Positions 25,611 through 34,611 are shown, numbered from the stretch's first letter. The stretch is DNA of 64,000 nt from Bacteriovorax sp. BSW11_IV (GCF_000447755.1 NZ_AUNE01000052.1:1-64000); one strand, 5' to 3'. Numbers and translations: made by a program. The notes: generated from the sequence alone by a model not told the origin.

Positions 25611-26054
25611 ATGAACGAAGAATTTCTAGAGAAATTGAATGAGATTGCTTTTCAGAAAAGTGAACCGTTCTGTTATGGATGCTATGTCATTTGTCCTTCC
25701 GGTAGATGTAGTAAATGTGGCAGTGATGACTTAATGAGACATCTAGATGGTGTCGGTGTTGAATGGGGAACGGACTGGATAATTAAAGAGCTTCTTTTAG
25801 ATATAGATGAAGTTGATCAAGAAGAAAGTTTTGATGAATATTTAGAGTCAGCTTATGAACAAGAATGTTCTGTAGCCTGGTTAAAGGTAGAGACATTGAG
25901 GATATTAAAAGAGCTTTGTGAATGTGATTACAGGATTGCACTTAATGATTGGATATCCTCTGAGGAAGAAGATGGTGAGATTGTAAGTTTTAATAATGGT
26001 GTAACTTATTACAAAGTTTCAGCAGTGAAAGAATATATTAAAGAAAACAGTTAG
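25611..26054 (+). CDS. Zinc-ribbon protein typical of mobile elements
   Basis: 147 residues. Near the N-terminus CYGCYVICPSGRCSKCGSDD gives two C-x2-C pairs, a zinc ribbon. The remainder is acidic, with GVGVEWGTDW and a late ISSEEEDGEIVSFNNGVTYY. From memory, proteins of this layout are common small hypothetical genes on plasmids and integrative elements of proteobacteria; their function is unknown to me. GGAGA precedes the ATG. A CCCGC-gaa-GCGGG hairpin follows the stop. Confidence 0.75.
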   Translation: MNEEFLEKLNEIAFQKSEPFCYGCYVICPSGRCSKCGSDDLMRHLDGVGVEWGTDWIIKELLLDIDEVDQEESFDEYLESAYEQECSVAWLKVETLRILKELCECDYRIALNDWISSEEEDGEIVSFNNGVTYYKVSAVKEYIKENS

Positions 26055-26079
26055 CCCCCCGCGAAGCGGGAAGGAGTTA

Positions 26080-26691
26080 ATGATGGAAAAGATAATTGCA
26101 ATTTACTGTAGGACCTCGACTAGTTTACAGGAAAACGGTTTACAGTCGCAGAGAAGGGCTCTGATTGAATACTGTAAAAGTCGAGGACATAAGAACTATG
26201 TTGTTTATGAAGACTTTGGAATATCTGGTGCAATAAAATCACGCCCAGCCTTGAATGAAATGATGGATAGAGTTGATAAGGGAGAAGTGGATATTGTTAT
26301 AGTTTATAGTTTTTCAAGATTTGCTAGATCAATGAAGCATCTTCTTGAGGCGCTAGATGTATTTAAGGAAAAAGGAACTGAGTTTATCAGTATAAGTGAG
26401 AATATTGATACAACATCAGCAGTAGGGAGTTTGATATTTCGAATACTGGCAAGCTTAAGTGAGTTCGAGCGGCAGTTAATATCTGAAAGAGTAAAAAATG
26501 GAATGATTAATGCAAAAGCTAAAGGGAAGCAAATTGGAAGGAGGAAAGAGAGACCAACAGATTCAATTCTGGAGTTGCGAAGAAAAGGGTTCACTTATAA
26601 GCAGATAAGTAAGTTATTAAATGTCTCTGAGGGAACAGTATGCAATGCTGTTAGGGATGGATTACTCAAGAATAAAAATAAAAAACCTTAG
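26080..26691 (+). CDS. Small serine resolvase/invertase
   Basis: 203 residues. Catalytic Ser13 in YCRTSTSLQENG, then the YEDFGISG, SFSRFARS and ASLSEFERQLISERVKNG segments of the resolvase/invertase family. A C-terminal helix-turn-helix follows (ILELRRKGFTYKQISKLL). AAGGAG precedes the ATG. It is distinct from the large integrase at the left end. It may resolve dimers or invert or stabilise the element; no inverted pair of target sites was recognised. Confidence 0.92.
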   Translation: MMEKIIAIYCRTSTSLQENGLQSQRRALIEYCKSRGHKNYVVYEDFGISGAIKSRPALNEMMDRVDKGEVDIVIVYSFSRFARSMKHLLEALDVFKEKGTEFISISENIDTTSAVGSLIFRILASLSEFERQLISERVKNGMINAKAKGKQIGRRKERPTDSILELRRKGFTYKQISKLLNVSEGTVCNAVRDGLLKNKNKKP

Positions 26692-26888
26692 TGAGTAAAA
26701 GCTTTAACTCATTAAGGAAATGGTAATTGAGTACCAAATTCGATGCTACACCAGGAATAAAAAGAACATTTTAAAAATAATAACAGAAAGGTAAGTACTT
26801 TAAACTTAGAGAGAAAATAGACTTTATCATCTAGATTGTACAGTAATTCACGAAACGTGGATATTTTAGGTACAAAAAGGAGAAAAAA

Positions 26889-27245
26889 ATGAAAAATAAT
26901 TTTACCGATATTACGTATTATTCAATTGGAGCTTTAGGAGTAGGTGCTGTGATACTTGGAGGAACTGTCGCCAATGGCATATTTGTTGGTGGGATGAGTA
27001 CTCTAGGAGTCGCTCTTTTATTAATTAAGCTAAAGGATAGCAACCCAAGAATATTCTACTGGATTTTAAAACATAATATTATGTCTGACCTAATTTTATC
27101 AGTTCTTCTTGTTATGCTTATGGGGACAAGTACAGTTACAGCAATAATAAGTGGAGCATCAGCAGCATTATTTTGTTCTGCTGGATTAACATATCTAAGT
27201 AAGCTTTTTGTTAAGAATTCAGAATCTAGTCAAATAGTGTCATGA
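26889..27245 (+). CDS. Small membrane protein
   Basis: 118 residues with three or four hydrophobic segments (YYSIGALGVGAVILGGTV, GGMSTLGVALLLI, LILSVLLVMLMG, ASAALFCSAGLTYL). AAAAGGAGAAAAAA precedes the ATG. No family recognised. It precedes the XRE regulator and may belong to the same module. Confidence 0.6.
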   Translation: MKNNFTDITYYSIGALGVGAVILGGTVANGIFVGGMSTLGVALLLIKLKDSNPRIFYWILKHNIMSDLILSVLLVMLMGTSTVTAIISGASAALFCSAGLTYLSKLFVKNSESSQIVS

Positions 27246-27324
27246 TTAGAGAAATAAGTGTCCAGATATGGGATAAATCTAATTAAATCTTGAACAGTTA
27301 GTAAAATATTCTTTGAGGTTCATT

Positions 27325-27627
27325 ATGGAGTTTAAAGAAAGACTAGCATTTCTTATTGAAGAAAAAGGGACAAATATGTCTGCCGTTTCAAAGGCGACTG
27401 GTATCCCTCGCTCTTCACTTCATAATTATCTACTCGGTACCGAAGTCGGATTGAGTAAATTAATCATACTTGCAGACTTTTTTAGTTGTAGTTTGGACTT
27501 CTTGGTATTTGGAGCTTCTGAAGGAACTCTGGATGATGAATTAGAAGTTGTTCAAGCTGAAATTAAATCTCAAGGACTATATGAAATTGTTTTAAGGAAG
27601 AAAAAGATTAAAAAGGAGTCGGAGTAA
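27325..27627 (+). CDS. XRE-family transcription regulator
   Basis: 100 residues. An N-terminal Cro/C1-type helix-turn-helix (MSAVSKATGIPRSSLHNYLLG) is followed by a short charged tail. The ATG at 27325 has TGAGG at the right distance. The stop overlaps the next ATG by one base (TAATG), so it is translationally coupled to the downstream membrane protein. Likely represses the element's own lipoprotein/membrane module. Confidence 0.82.
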   Translation: MEFKERLAFLIEEKGTNMSAVSKATGIPRSSLHNYLLGTEVGLSKLIILADFFSCSLDFLVFGASEGTLDDELEVVQAEIKSQGLYEIVLRKKKIKKESE

Positions 27628-28082
27628 TGAGTATTAAAAATGGAGTCGGAAGGAAGGGGTACATATTATCTATATTCCCTGGTTTGCTAATAACTTTAGC
27701 ATTGAGTGCTGTTACGTTCTACATGCATGCTAAAGATGTCATGGAGATAATTCACCGCGATCGACTAGAAGATATCATAAATTGGTTGTTGTATTTTGGG
27801 CCGAGAGATGGTCACCCATTGGCAACTCATTTCTGGGGAATAATAGGTATCACCGTTGCTGTATTTTTTATACTTTTCATCGGTATGTCTTACTTAAGAA
27901 TGAAGGATATGGCAGGAGAATCATTCCAGATAAAGAACTTTGGATTAATTATATTTGCCTTGGTCGTAAATTTCTTTTTTAGTAAGAAATTATTTATTGT
28001 TTTATTCCTGGTAATTATAGCTGTTCTATCAATCGTTGCAAAAAAGAAAGGCTTATCTCAAACAGCAAAGCAAGAATCATAA
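27627..28082 (+). CDS. Multi-pass membrane protein
   Basis: 151 residues with about four hydrophobic helices (ILSIFPGLLITLALSAVTFYM, GIIGITVAVFFILFIGMSYL, NFGLIIFALVVNFFF, FIVLFLVIIAVLSIVA). Coupled to the XRE gene by TAATG. No family recognised. Confidence 0.65.
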   Translation: MSIKNGVGRKGYILSIFPGLLITLALSAVTFYMHAKDVMEIIHRDRLEDIINWLLYFGPRDGHPLATHFWGIIGITVAVFFILFIGMSYLRMKDMAGESFQIKNFGLIIFALVVNFFFSKKLFIVLFLVIIAVLSIVAKKKGLSQTAKQES

Positions 28083-28099
28083 AAATATTGGAGGACAGT

Positions 28100-28690
28100 A
28101 TGAAATTATTGATTAGTATGATGATCTTAGGTGTATTTACATCTTGTGCAAGTAGACCATTTAAAGCGGAAAGCGAAGAGAACGATAAAATGATGTCTCA
28201 CCTAAGCCAAGGCGTGAAGTATTCTAATGGAGAGTTTCCGGACAGGTTCAATGATAATGGAATTCGCGATGGTTACGTATGGGGAGTTGGTAAATCAATC
28301 TATCCTATTGAAAAAGGAGTGCAGGTTGCTGAAGAGGCTGCGAAGTCCAATGCAAAGTTTGACTTAATTAATATGGCACCAACAATGATGGAGAGCCTAG
28401 TTAAAAAAATTATTTCAAGTGAGAGTGGAGAGTTTCAAGATTTCTCAAAGGAAGATATTTCAATCACTAAAATTAAAAACTTAACAGGAATTCAAGTCTC
28501 TGCAAAAGATACAATGTGTAAAACGAGAACAGAACCAGTAACTGGACCAGAGAAATATAAGATTTCTAGAGAGTGCAGAAGTGTAGCGAAAGTACGACTA
28601 AGTGACATGCGAGCAGCATTTGATTTTACACTTTCAGATAGATTATTAGCGAAGGTTGATAAGAAGAAAATACTTAGATCTATGGAATAA
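28100..28690 (+). CDS. Lipoprotein, LPP20-like
   Basis: 196 residues. Short signal peptide with lipobox GVFTSC. Then DGYVWGVGKSIYP and VAEEAAKSNAKFDL, which resemble the GVG and AxxxAxxxAxxxL elements of LPP20-type lipoproteins. GGAGG lies before the ATG at 28100. First of three successive lipoprotein genes in the element. Confidence 0.7.
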   Translation: MKLLISMMILGVFTSCASRPFKAESEENDKMMSHLSQGVKYSNGEFPDRFNDNGIRDGYVWGVGKSIYPIEKGVQVAEEAAKSNAKFDLINMAPTMMESLVKKIISSESGEFQDFSKEDISITKIKNLTGIQVSAKDTMCKTRTEPVTGPEKYKISRECRSVAKVRLSDMRAAFDFTLSDRLLAKVDKKKILRSME

Positions 28691-28707
28691 GAACAAAAGG
28701 TGCACTC

Positions 28708-29643
28708 ATGAGATTACTTATGTTGTTTTACATATTTGTTATTTCAGGGTGCTCTATGCTTAAACCATGGAAGCAACCGGAGCTACCACTTGTTCCTGGA
28801 AATAATACGTCATTAATAAATATTATAGAGAAAGGATTATCGGAAAAGAAGCTTGAAAAGATAGCTGAAAGTAAAGACATAAATAAAGATGTTGGTGGTG
28901 GTTGTGTGAGTTCTGATACTGGTTTTAACTTTGTAGGACTTAATCATTATGAAGTAGGTTATTATAGGCATTTAATATTTGGTTCAGAGAATACTAGTAT
29001 GATGCAAGTGAATAAAAGAGTTTCTAATTCAAAAGTTCAAAGCACAAAAAATAATATTAATCAGATTAATATGGAGATAAAGAGTGTTCCTTGTTTTATG
29101 AAACGAGACGGAAAGTATGTTTTTGTTAGAACAGAGTTATACCTTAACGAAAAAATATCCACGATACACGATAAGGTTTTGAGCAAAGATGCAGGAAAAT
29201 ATTTTGTGTTCTCTGGATTTAGATATAGATATTTACCAAAAAATCACTATATGTACCGATATGGGGATAGGAAAAAAGATGCGAGCCTTATTCCTGTTGA
29301 GGAGTATATGGAGGAGGCTGCTCATATGGTAGAAGTTGGTCAGATTAATAAAGATAAAAGTTATTCATGCATTAACTCTGATAAAACAGTGAATTATTTG
29401 GATATTGTTGAGGACTATACTGATTATTTTGATTATTTCTTCATTCCATCTGGTGAGATTATAACTTCTCAAATTAGGGAGCAAATCATAAGCGAGAAGT
29501 ATAATTCATATTATTATGAGTCTACACAAGTGCGTAGAGAAGGGATTAGACATGTTTGTTATAAGTGCTTACAAGAAGATCATGAAAAAGGTGTATGCAT
29601 TATTAAAAGAAGAGTTGTTTCAGTGTACCATCCTAATTTCTAA
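28708..29643 (+). CDS. Lipoprotein, paralog of the next gene
   Basis: 311 residues with signal peptide and lipobox VISGC. Contains a C-terminal half with VEEYMEEAAHMVEVGQINKD followed by a Ser-Cys; the downstream lipoprotein has the same QINKD-x3-SC element. Eight or so cysteines suggest disulfides in the envelope. No known family. Its 3' end overlaps the next gene by 62 bases. Confidence 0.7.
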   Translation: MRLLMLFYIFVISGCSMLKPWKQPELPLVPGNNTSLINIIEKGLSEKKLEKIAESKDINKDVGGGCVSSDTGFNFVGLNHYEVGYYRHLIFGSENTSMMQVNKRVSNSKVQSTKNNINQINMEIKSVPCFMKRDGKYVFVRTELYLNEKISTIHDKVLSKDAGKYFVFSGFRYRYLPKNHYMYRYGDRKKDASLIPVEEYMEEAAHMVEVGQINKDKSYSCINSDKTVNYLDIVEDYTDYFDYFFIPSGEIITSQIREQIISEKYNSYYYESTQVRREGIRHVCYKCLQEDHEKGVCIIKRRVVSVYHPNF

Positions 29644-30136
29644 TCTTATATTTCTTTCTTCATGCAGCAACTATAAAACATATGAGGTTCCACCATATAA
29701 CATACCTACATCTAACGAAGAGCTAGATATGTGCAGTATCGGAACTGGATACCGTATAAAAGAAAAAAGAACATTTATTGCAGATGAGTTGAGAAGGCCA
29801 ACTCAAAAAGAATTTGAAGAAGGCTTGGAGTTTCTTATAGCGACCAATCAGATAAATAAGGATCCACTGCTATCATGTTTTGACTCATTGTTTAGTATCA
29901 ACATTACTGGCTGTATTTTCGATTATGAGTCTGTATATTTGAAATATTTAATAGAAAATAGATTCGTGAAGCACCTAACAGCAGATGAAGTAAATGATAT
30001 GTTAGTTGCAAACCTAACAAAGCCTATTAATGCGTATAGCAGAATCCGTGATAATGAAAAAATTGTAGGGCGTTCATGTTGGAAAGTAATAAATGGAGCA
30101 AGGCATATATTTAATTCTTACCTAATTCGAAAGTAA
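29582..30136 (+). CDS. Lipoprotein, shares a motif with the preceding one
   Basis: 184 residues from the ATG at 29582, which has AAGAAG nearby. An unusually long signal sequence ends in the lipobox FLSSC. EEGLEFLIATNQINKD then SC matches the upstream lipoprotein's QINKD-x3-SC segment. Unknown family. The 62-base overlap with the preceding gene suggests coupled translation, though a longer frame from an ATG at 29516 is possible. Confidence 0.6.
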   Translation: MKKVYALLKEELFQCTILISNLIFLSSCSNYKTYEVPPYNIPTSNEELDMCSIGTGYRIKEKRTFIADELRRPTQKEFEEGLEFLIATNQINKDPLLSCFDSLFSINITGCIFDYESVYLKYLIENRFVKHLTADEVNDMLVANLTKPINAYSRIRDNEKIVGRSCWKVINGARHIFNSYLIRK

Positions 30137-30151
30137 AAAAGGAGGTAGGTT

Positions 30152-30436
30152 ATGGATGTTACTTTGATGAGGCTTGCTCTGTGCATAGATAAAGAGATAT
30201 CCAGTATTGATCTTGAAAAAGAGACGATTAGTGAAGTTTGTGTGGAATCAGCTCTAATGTTATTTGATAAACTTAATAAGAGGGATGAGAAGTTGGTTAA
30301 GCTTGCCAATAAACTTCATTTGAGGTGTAGTGAGGCGAAGAGGGTTTTTAATCGAAATCCTACGGAAATCACTGAACATAATTACAATTCTTTAATCCTA
30401 ATAGGTTTAACATTAGAGATGACATTTTTGCTTTAA
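30152..30436 (+). CDS. Small unknown protein
   Basis: 94 residues behind AAAAAAGGAGGTAGG, a very strong ribosome site. Helical and charged in the first two thirds, hydrophobic at the C-terminus (SLILIGLTLEMTFLL). Last gene of the lipoprotein run. The following 195 bases hold no gene I can support and probably carry the promoter of the restriction-modification block. Confidence 0.6.
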   Translation: MDVTLMRLALCIDKEISSIDLEKETISEVCVESALMLFDKLNKRDEKLVKLANKLHLRCSEAKRVFNRNPTEITEHNYNSLILIGLTLEMTFLL

Positions 30437-30631
30437 TAAAATGTGTGTATTTACTGGTGTTGAAGTATTTGAAGAATAAAAGGGAAACAATATTTTTTAT
30501 CATGATGAGCGGCGTTAAGGTGGCAGCTGTTTCTAGAAAGTGTTTTTTTAATGCGTCACGTTGCTGTTGTAGGGCTTAAAGTAGTGGTATTTTCGGTATT
30601 ACAGCTTCGTAATTATTTAGTTAATTACTAG

Positions 30632-31120
30632 ATGCAGCATGACATTCCTTACCTGGTATCATACTATTTTGGTATGGGACAACAATTATCAAAAGTAAAT
30701 TTAGCAAACTGCTTAGAGAGCTTAGATGCTCTATATGACTACCTTAATTCATGGAGTGAAATAAAAAACTCATTCAGAATTGATGGGGTTGAAAATATTA
30801 GCCCAGCAAACCCATCTCAATGGATATTTTTCAAAATTGAAAATTTTGAAAAAGTGTCTTTTGACGGCGTTGAGAAGTCTGGGGTTTCATGCGATGGTAC
30901 AAGCTGGAATGGCACCTACTATCTTTCAGGGGGAACTCGTTCTAAATCATTGTTAGAATTTTTAAATTTATATGAAAAGTATGATGGTAACCCAAATAAG
31001 ATTTTTAATCTGGCTTACACTAGTGGAAAAGAGGGTTTTCCAAACAAGAGAAGAATTGAGTTAAATGATTACAAGGAACCTGGTTGGAATTGTCTAAAAT
31101 ATAGAGCAAATAACTATTAA
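30632..31120 (+). CDS. Unknown protein upstream of the methyltransferase
   Basis: 162 residues. The ATG at 30632 directly follows an in-frame TAG and lacks a clear ribosome site, so the true start may be the Met 14 codons on. Soluble, with several Trp and aromatic residues and a Gly-Thr-rich centre (GTSWNGTYYLSGGT). No family recognised. Only 8 bases separate it from the cytosine methyltransferase, so it is presumably part of the restriction-modification operon. Confidence 0.65.
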   Translation: MQHDIPYLVSYYFGMGQQLSKVNLANCLESLDALYDYLNSWSEIKNSFRIDGVENISPANPSQWIFFKIENFEKVSFDGVEKSGVSCDGTSWNGTYYLSGGTRSKSLLEFLNLYEKYDGNPNKIFNLAYTSGKEGFPNKRRIELNDYKEPGWNCLKYRANNY

Positions 31121-31128
31121 GGGGATGC

Positions 31129-32256
31129 ATGGAAACTGCTATAAATAAAATTTTAAAATCGAAGAAGTCAAAAGAATTAACTCTAAGGTATGGAGAGTTT
31201 TTTAGTGGACCAGGTGGGCTAGGTTTAGGAGCATCTAAGGCATCTCTAGAGGTTGATGGGATTAAAGTGTCATTTGCTCATGAGTGGGTTAATGATATCG
31301 ATTTAGACTCATGCCATACATATTATAAAAATGTAATGAAAGATCATGGAAAAACTTTTCATGGTGACATTAGGGAGTTCGACTTTAATAAATTGACTCC
31401 GGTAGATGCATTTGCTTATGGCTTTCCATGCAATGACTTCAGCATCGTTGGAGAACATAAGGGTTTTAATGGTGAATATGGACCACTTTATACTTATGGC
31501 ATTAAAGTATTGAATAAATTTAATCCAGTGTTTTTTTTAGCGGAAAATGTTGGAGGTCTTGCTAGTGCAAACCAAGGAAAAGCTTTTAAAGCAATCTTGT
31601 CTGATTTATCTCAGGCTGGTAAGCACGGTTACGACATTGTACCTCACTTATACAAGTTTGAAGAGTATGGTGTTCCTCAAGCTAGGCATAGAATAATTAT
31701 GATTGGCATTAGGAGGGACTTAGGTGTTAGGTTTAAGGTGCCTAGACCAACGCATAATTCAACAAACTTTGTTACTTCGTTGGACGCAATAAATAAGCCT
31801 CGAATAAAGAAAGATGCCCATAATAATGAATTAACAAAACAATCAGCTCAAGTTATAGAGCGACTTAAGTATATAAAACCAGGGAAAAATGTTTGGGACT
31901 GCGAAGATGATATGCCTGAACATTTAAGGATCAATAGTAAGAAAACACGATTAAGCCAAATATATAAAAGGTTAGACCCGAATAAGCCATCTTATACAAT
32001 TACTGGTAGTGGCGGAGGTGGTACTCATGGCTATCACTGGGATGAAGATAGGGCTTTAACTAATAGGGAAAGAGCTAGGCTACAAACTTTTCCAGATGAT
32101 TTTGTTTTTGAGGGCAGTAAAGAGAGTGTTAGGAAACAAATAGGTATGGCTGTTTCTCCTAAAATGGCAGAGATTCTATTTAACTCTGTTTTAAAGTGTC
32201 TTGCAGGAGTTGAATATCCATCAATAAATGCTAGGTGGGAAGATTGGGATCAATAA
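31129..32256 (+). CDS. DNA (cytosine-5) methyltransferase
   Basis: 375 residues with the ordered C5-methylase motifs: motif I FFSGPGGLGLG (AdoMet), motif IV AYGFPCNDFS with catalytic Cys101, motif VI ENV (139-141), motif VIII QARHRIIMIG, a target-recognition stretch, and motifs IX/X RERARLQTFPDDF. AdoMet-dependent methylation of cytosine in a specific site. It lies in an element with an AlwI-family endonuclease and should protect that enzyme's site. The recognition sequence cannot be read from the protein. Confidence 0.93.
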   Translation: METAINKILKSKKSKELTLRYGEFFSGPGGLGLGASKASLEVDGIKVSFAHEWVNDIDLDSCHTYYKNVMKDHGKTFHGDIREFDFNKLTPVDAFAYGFPCNDFSIVGEHKGFNGEYGPLYTYGIKVLNKFNPVFFLAENVGGLASANQGKAFKAILSDLSQAGKHGYDIVPHLYKFEEYGVPQARHRIIMIGIRRDLGVRFKVPRPTHNSTNFVTSLDAINKPRIKKDAHNNELTKQSAQVIERLKYIKPGKNVWDCEDDMPEHLRINSKKTRLSQIYKRLDPNKPSYTITGSGGGGTHGYHWDEDRALTNRERARLQTFPDDFVFEGSKESVRKQIGMAVSPKMAEILFNSVLKCLAGVEYPSINARWEDWDQ

Positions 32257-32257
32257 G

Positions 32258-32860
32258 CTATTCTAGTTGTTTAGAGTAGTAGGAGTGTAGGAGGTGTATC
32301 CTCTTTTTGTTTTCCCCTGCTTTGAATTTGATTCCATCAAGTTTTTTCTTGTAGTTGATTTTGATATTTTTACTTTTTAGTAAATTTCTCATTTGGACTT
32401 GAGTTGGAGCCAGTTTGTTAGGGATCTTACACCTAAAGATTTTCCATTTGTCTTTAAATGGTTCCAGCAGGTTTAATGAGATATTATCTCTTTTTACGGC
32501 TTGAATAAAACTTGAGGGAACAACATAGGTTGAATTCGTATTAAATGAATAAACAATAACAACATCACAATCCTTTCTGGTTATGAGTTGAGGTTTAACC
32601 TTATCTTTTTGAATTTGTTGACCACTCCTTGTACCAGTTGTTACATTGACAGAGGATGTTGAAGTTGTTTTTACAGAGCATCTAAATAGGGTGCCATCGT
32701 GATCAAGAATTAGATCATATTTAGAGTCTCGCCAGGCTTGTATGTATATCATGTAGCCAGCATACATTGCTAATCCACTAATAATGGACTCACCAGCATA
32801 GCCTTTTAGGCTTCTGAAGCTTCCGTCTGGAAGCTTTGTAAGGTTTTGAAATTTCTTCAC
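32258..32860 (-). CDS. PD-(D/E)XK-like putative nuclease
   Basis: 200 residues. YAGESIISG (Glu24), YDLILD (Asp49) and CSVKTTS (Lys64) are spaced like small PD-(D/E)XK nucleases of the kind ending in V-K-T, although the residue two before Lys is Ser rather than Glu or Gln. The rest is basic with a C-terminal Lys-rich segment. It is transcribed against the methyltransferase (1-base gap) and divergently from the AlwI-type gene (68-base gap). Could be a second nuclease subunit, a nicking enzyme or an inactive control protein. Confidence 0.6.
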   Translation of the reverse strand: MKKFQNLTKLPDGSFRSLKGYAGESIISGLAMYAGYMIYIQAWRDSKYDLILDHDGTLFRCSVKTTSTSSVNVTTGTRSGQQIQKDKVKPQLITRKDCDVVIVYSFNTNSTYVVPSSFIQAVKRDNISLNLLEPFKDKWKIFRCKIPNKLAPTQVQMRNLLKSKNIKINYKKKLDGIKFKAGENKKRIHLLHSYYSKQLE

Positions 32861-32928
32861 TGTTACTCAACTTTTTTTTTTGTTTACCGATTAGATCGTC
32901 ATAATATTTAATTAACTTTAGGGATGTT

Positions 32929-34557
32929 ATGGCGGTTCATATAGATGGTTGTAGACGTTTGTGGATGTTTCCGAGAAATATTCGAAAAATTCATCCATGG
33001 AAGATATCTCAATTAGTCTCTATATTTAATGAATTAAATAGAAACTCTGAGTATGAGTGGCATGGAAAACAAGATATTCAGGATCGATTTTGCAAGCTAC
33101 TGGAAGAGACAGGCTTAAAAAGAGTAGGCGATCAATATGATCCAAAAAGTGGTGGACCGAGAACCTATTACAAGCAACTGGAACTGTTAGGTTTAGTTTT
33201 TACAAAGCCAGATAAAACAATTCATTTAACGATTGCTGGAGAAAAAATACTTAATGGAGAGCCTCCTGTTTCAATTCTTCAAAGAATGCTTCTGAGGCTT
33301 CAATACCCCTCTGTTTATAGTAAGAGTATGAATGTTAAGATAAATCCTGATATTAAAGTTAGGCCTTTCGAATTTGTGTTAAAACTTTTAAGAGATCCAA
33401 GGATAGAGTATTTAAAAAGCGATGATTTTTCTATACCAGTAATATGGGGACATAGTGATTCAGATTTAGAATTATGTATTCAGAAAGTTTTAAAGATTAG
33501 GAGTGGTAAACTGGAAATATCAGACCTGATTGATGATAAAGACTTATTATACACTCATAAAACAGTTGGTAGAACAATAGAGAATGCATTAGTTGATGTG
33601 AAAGATATTGGGAATACGTGCAAAAACTATTTGCAGTCATGTGGGCTTATTGCAGAATTTGATAAAAGCATTTTTGCGACAAATGTAAAAGTTTATTGTG
33701 CTACAGAATACTCATTAAATCTTTTAAAAGAGATAGAGGGAACTGGCTATATAGATAGCAATGTCTCAGATGAAGCATTTCAAAGAGAGTTTGGAAAACT
33801 AAATAATAAAAGGGATACAAGGGTATTGCTTGGCAGGAGTGTTGAGGTTGCAAAGAAGGACCCTGAGTATCTTCAAATTAAAAGGTCATTATTAAAAATT
33901 ATTTCTGAGACAGGTGCTGAATTTGATAAATCACAATTTATATCATTAATGAAGAATGAATATGGTTTTGCTGACACAAAGATTGAAAAAGTTTTAGATG
34001 ATTATTTTAAAGATTCACGTTCTAGTTATGAGGAGAGGTTGATTGAGGTCTCTACCGGAGGGATAAAGACAGCAAATGAGTTTGAAAAAATTGTCACTTC
34101 GATCTTTGGTGGTATCTTAGACTTTAAAGCCTCCCATATCGGTCAAAAGCATCGTAGTGCGGGAACAGGTGCTTATACAGATATAATTGTAGATATATCA
34201 GGTGAAGAAATCGTGCTAATTGATACTAAAGCGTCGCCATCTTATTCTTTGGGCTCTAATGATTTCGCCAAAATAAGCTCAAACTATATTAAAAATTATA
34301 AAGAATTACGACCGTCATCTTCTTTGAATTCATTTGGAGTTGTTGCAGGGGGGTTTAAAGGAAATGTTGAAAGTCGGTTGAGAGAAATTAAAGAGTTAAC
34401 AGGAGTACCTGCGTTTGCTATTACAGCTTCAGCTCTTGTTCGGTTGTCGAGCTATATTGAAAATAAGACTTTTGGAAAGGCAGATATTTTGAGATTGTTT
34501 TCTTCTTGTAGTGTCATAACAATATTAACTCTTGCTGAAGAGTTTGGTGATGTTTGA
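32929..34557 (+). CDS. AlwI-family type IIS restriction endonuclease
   Basis: 542 residues. The N-terminal 150 residues follow the AlwI/MlyI/Nt.BspD6I DNA-recognition layout: an RRLWMFPRNIRKIHPW opening, a GLVF and LTIAGEKILNGEPP stretch, and a ...QYPS... and PFEFVLKLL segment. The C-terminal nuclease has a PD-(D/E)XK core: Asp418 (TDIIV), then Asp432-Thr-Lys434 (LIDTKAS). Members cut a few bases from an asymmetric site, or nick it. Partner of the C5 methyltransferase. AGGGA lies upstream of the ATG. Sequence specificity unknown. Confidence 0.87.
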   Translation: MAVHIDGCRRLWMFPRNIRKIHPWKISQLVSIFNELNRNSEYEWHGKQDIQDRFCKLLEETGLKRVGDQYDPKSGGPRTYYKQLELLGLVFTKPDKTIHLTIAGEKILNGEPPVSILQRMLLRLQYPSVYSKSMNVKINPDIKVRPFEFVLKLLRDPRIEYLKSDDFSIPVIWGHSDSDLELCIQKVLKIRSGKLEISDLIDDKDLLYTHKTVGRTIENALVDVKDIGNTCKNYLQSCGLIAEFDKSIFATNVKVYCATEYSLNLLKEIEGTGYIDSNVSDEAFQREFGKLNNKRDTRVLLGRSVEVAKKDPEYLQIKRSLLKIISETGAEFDKSQFISLMKNEYGFADTKIEKVLDDYFKDSRSSYEERLIEVSTGGIKTANEFEKIVTSIFGGILDFKASHIGQKHRSAGTGAYTDIIVDISGEEIVLIDTKASPSYSLGSNDFAKISSNYIKNYKELRPSSSLNSFGVVAGGFKGNVESRLREIKELTGVPAFAITASALVRLSSYIENKTFGKADILRLFSSCSVITILTLAEEFGDV

Positions 34558-34611
34558 TAAATACGGCCAATAATTCCTTATGAAAGTTACACGCTAGGAA
34601 GTGGTAAGGGT

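Noticed and set aside
23545-34557. Prophage
   Set aside because: No capsid, tail, terminase or lysis genes could be recognised despite phage-like replication genes.
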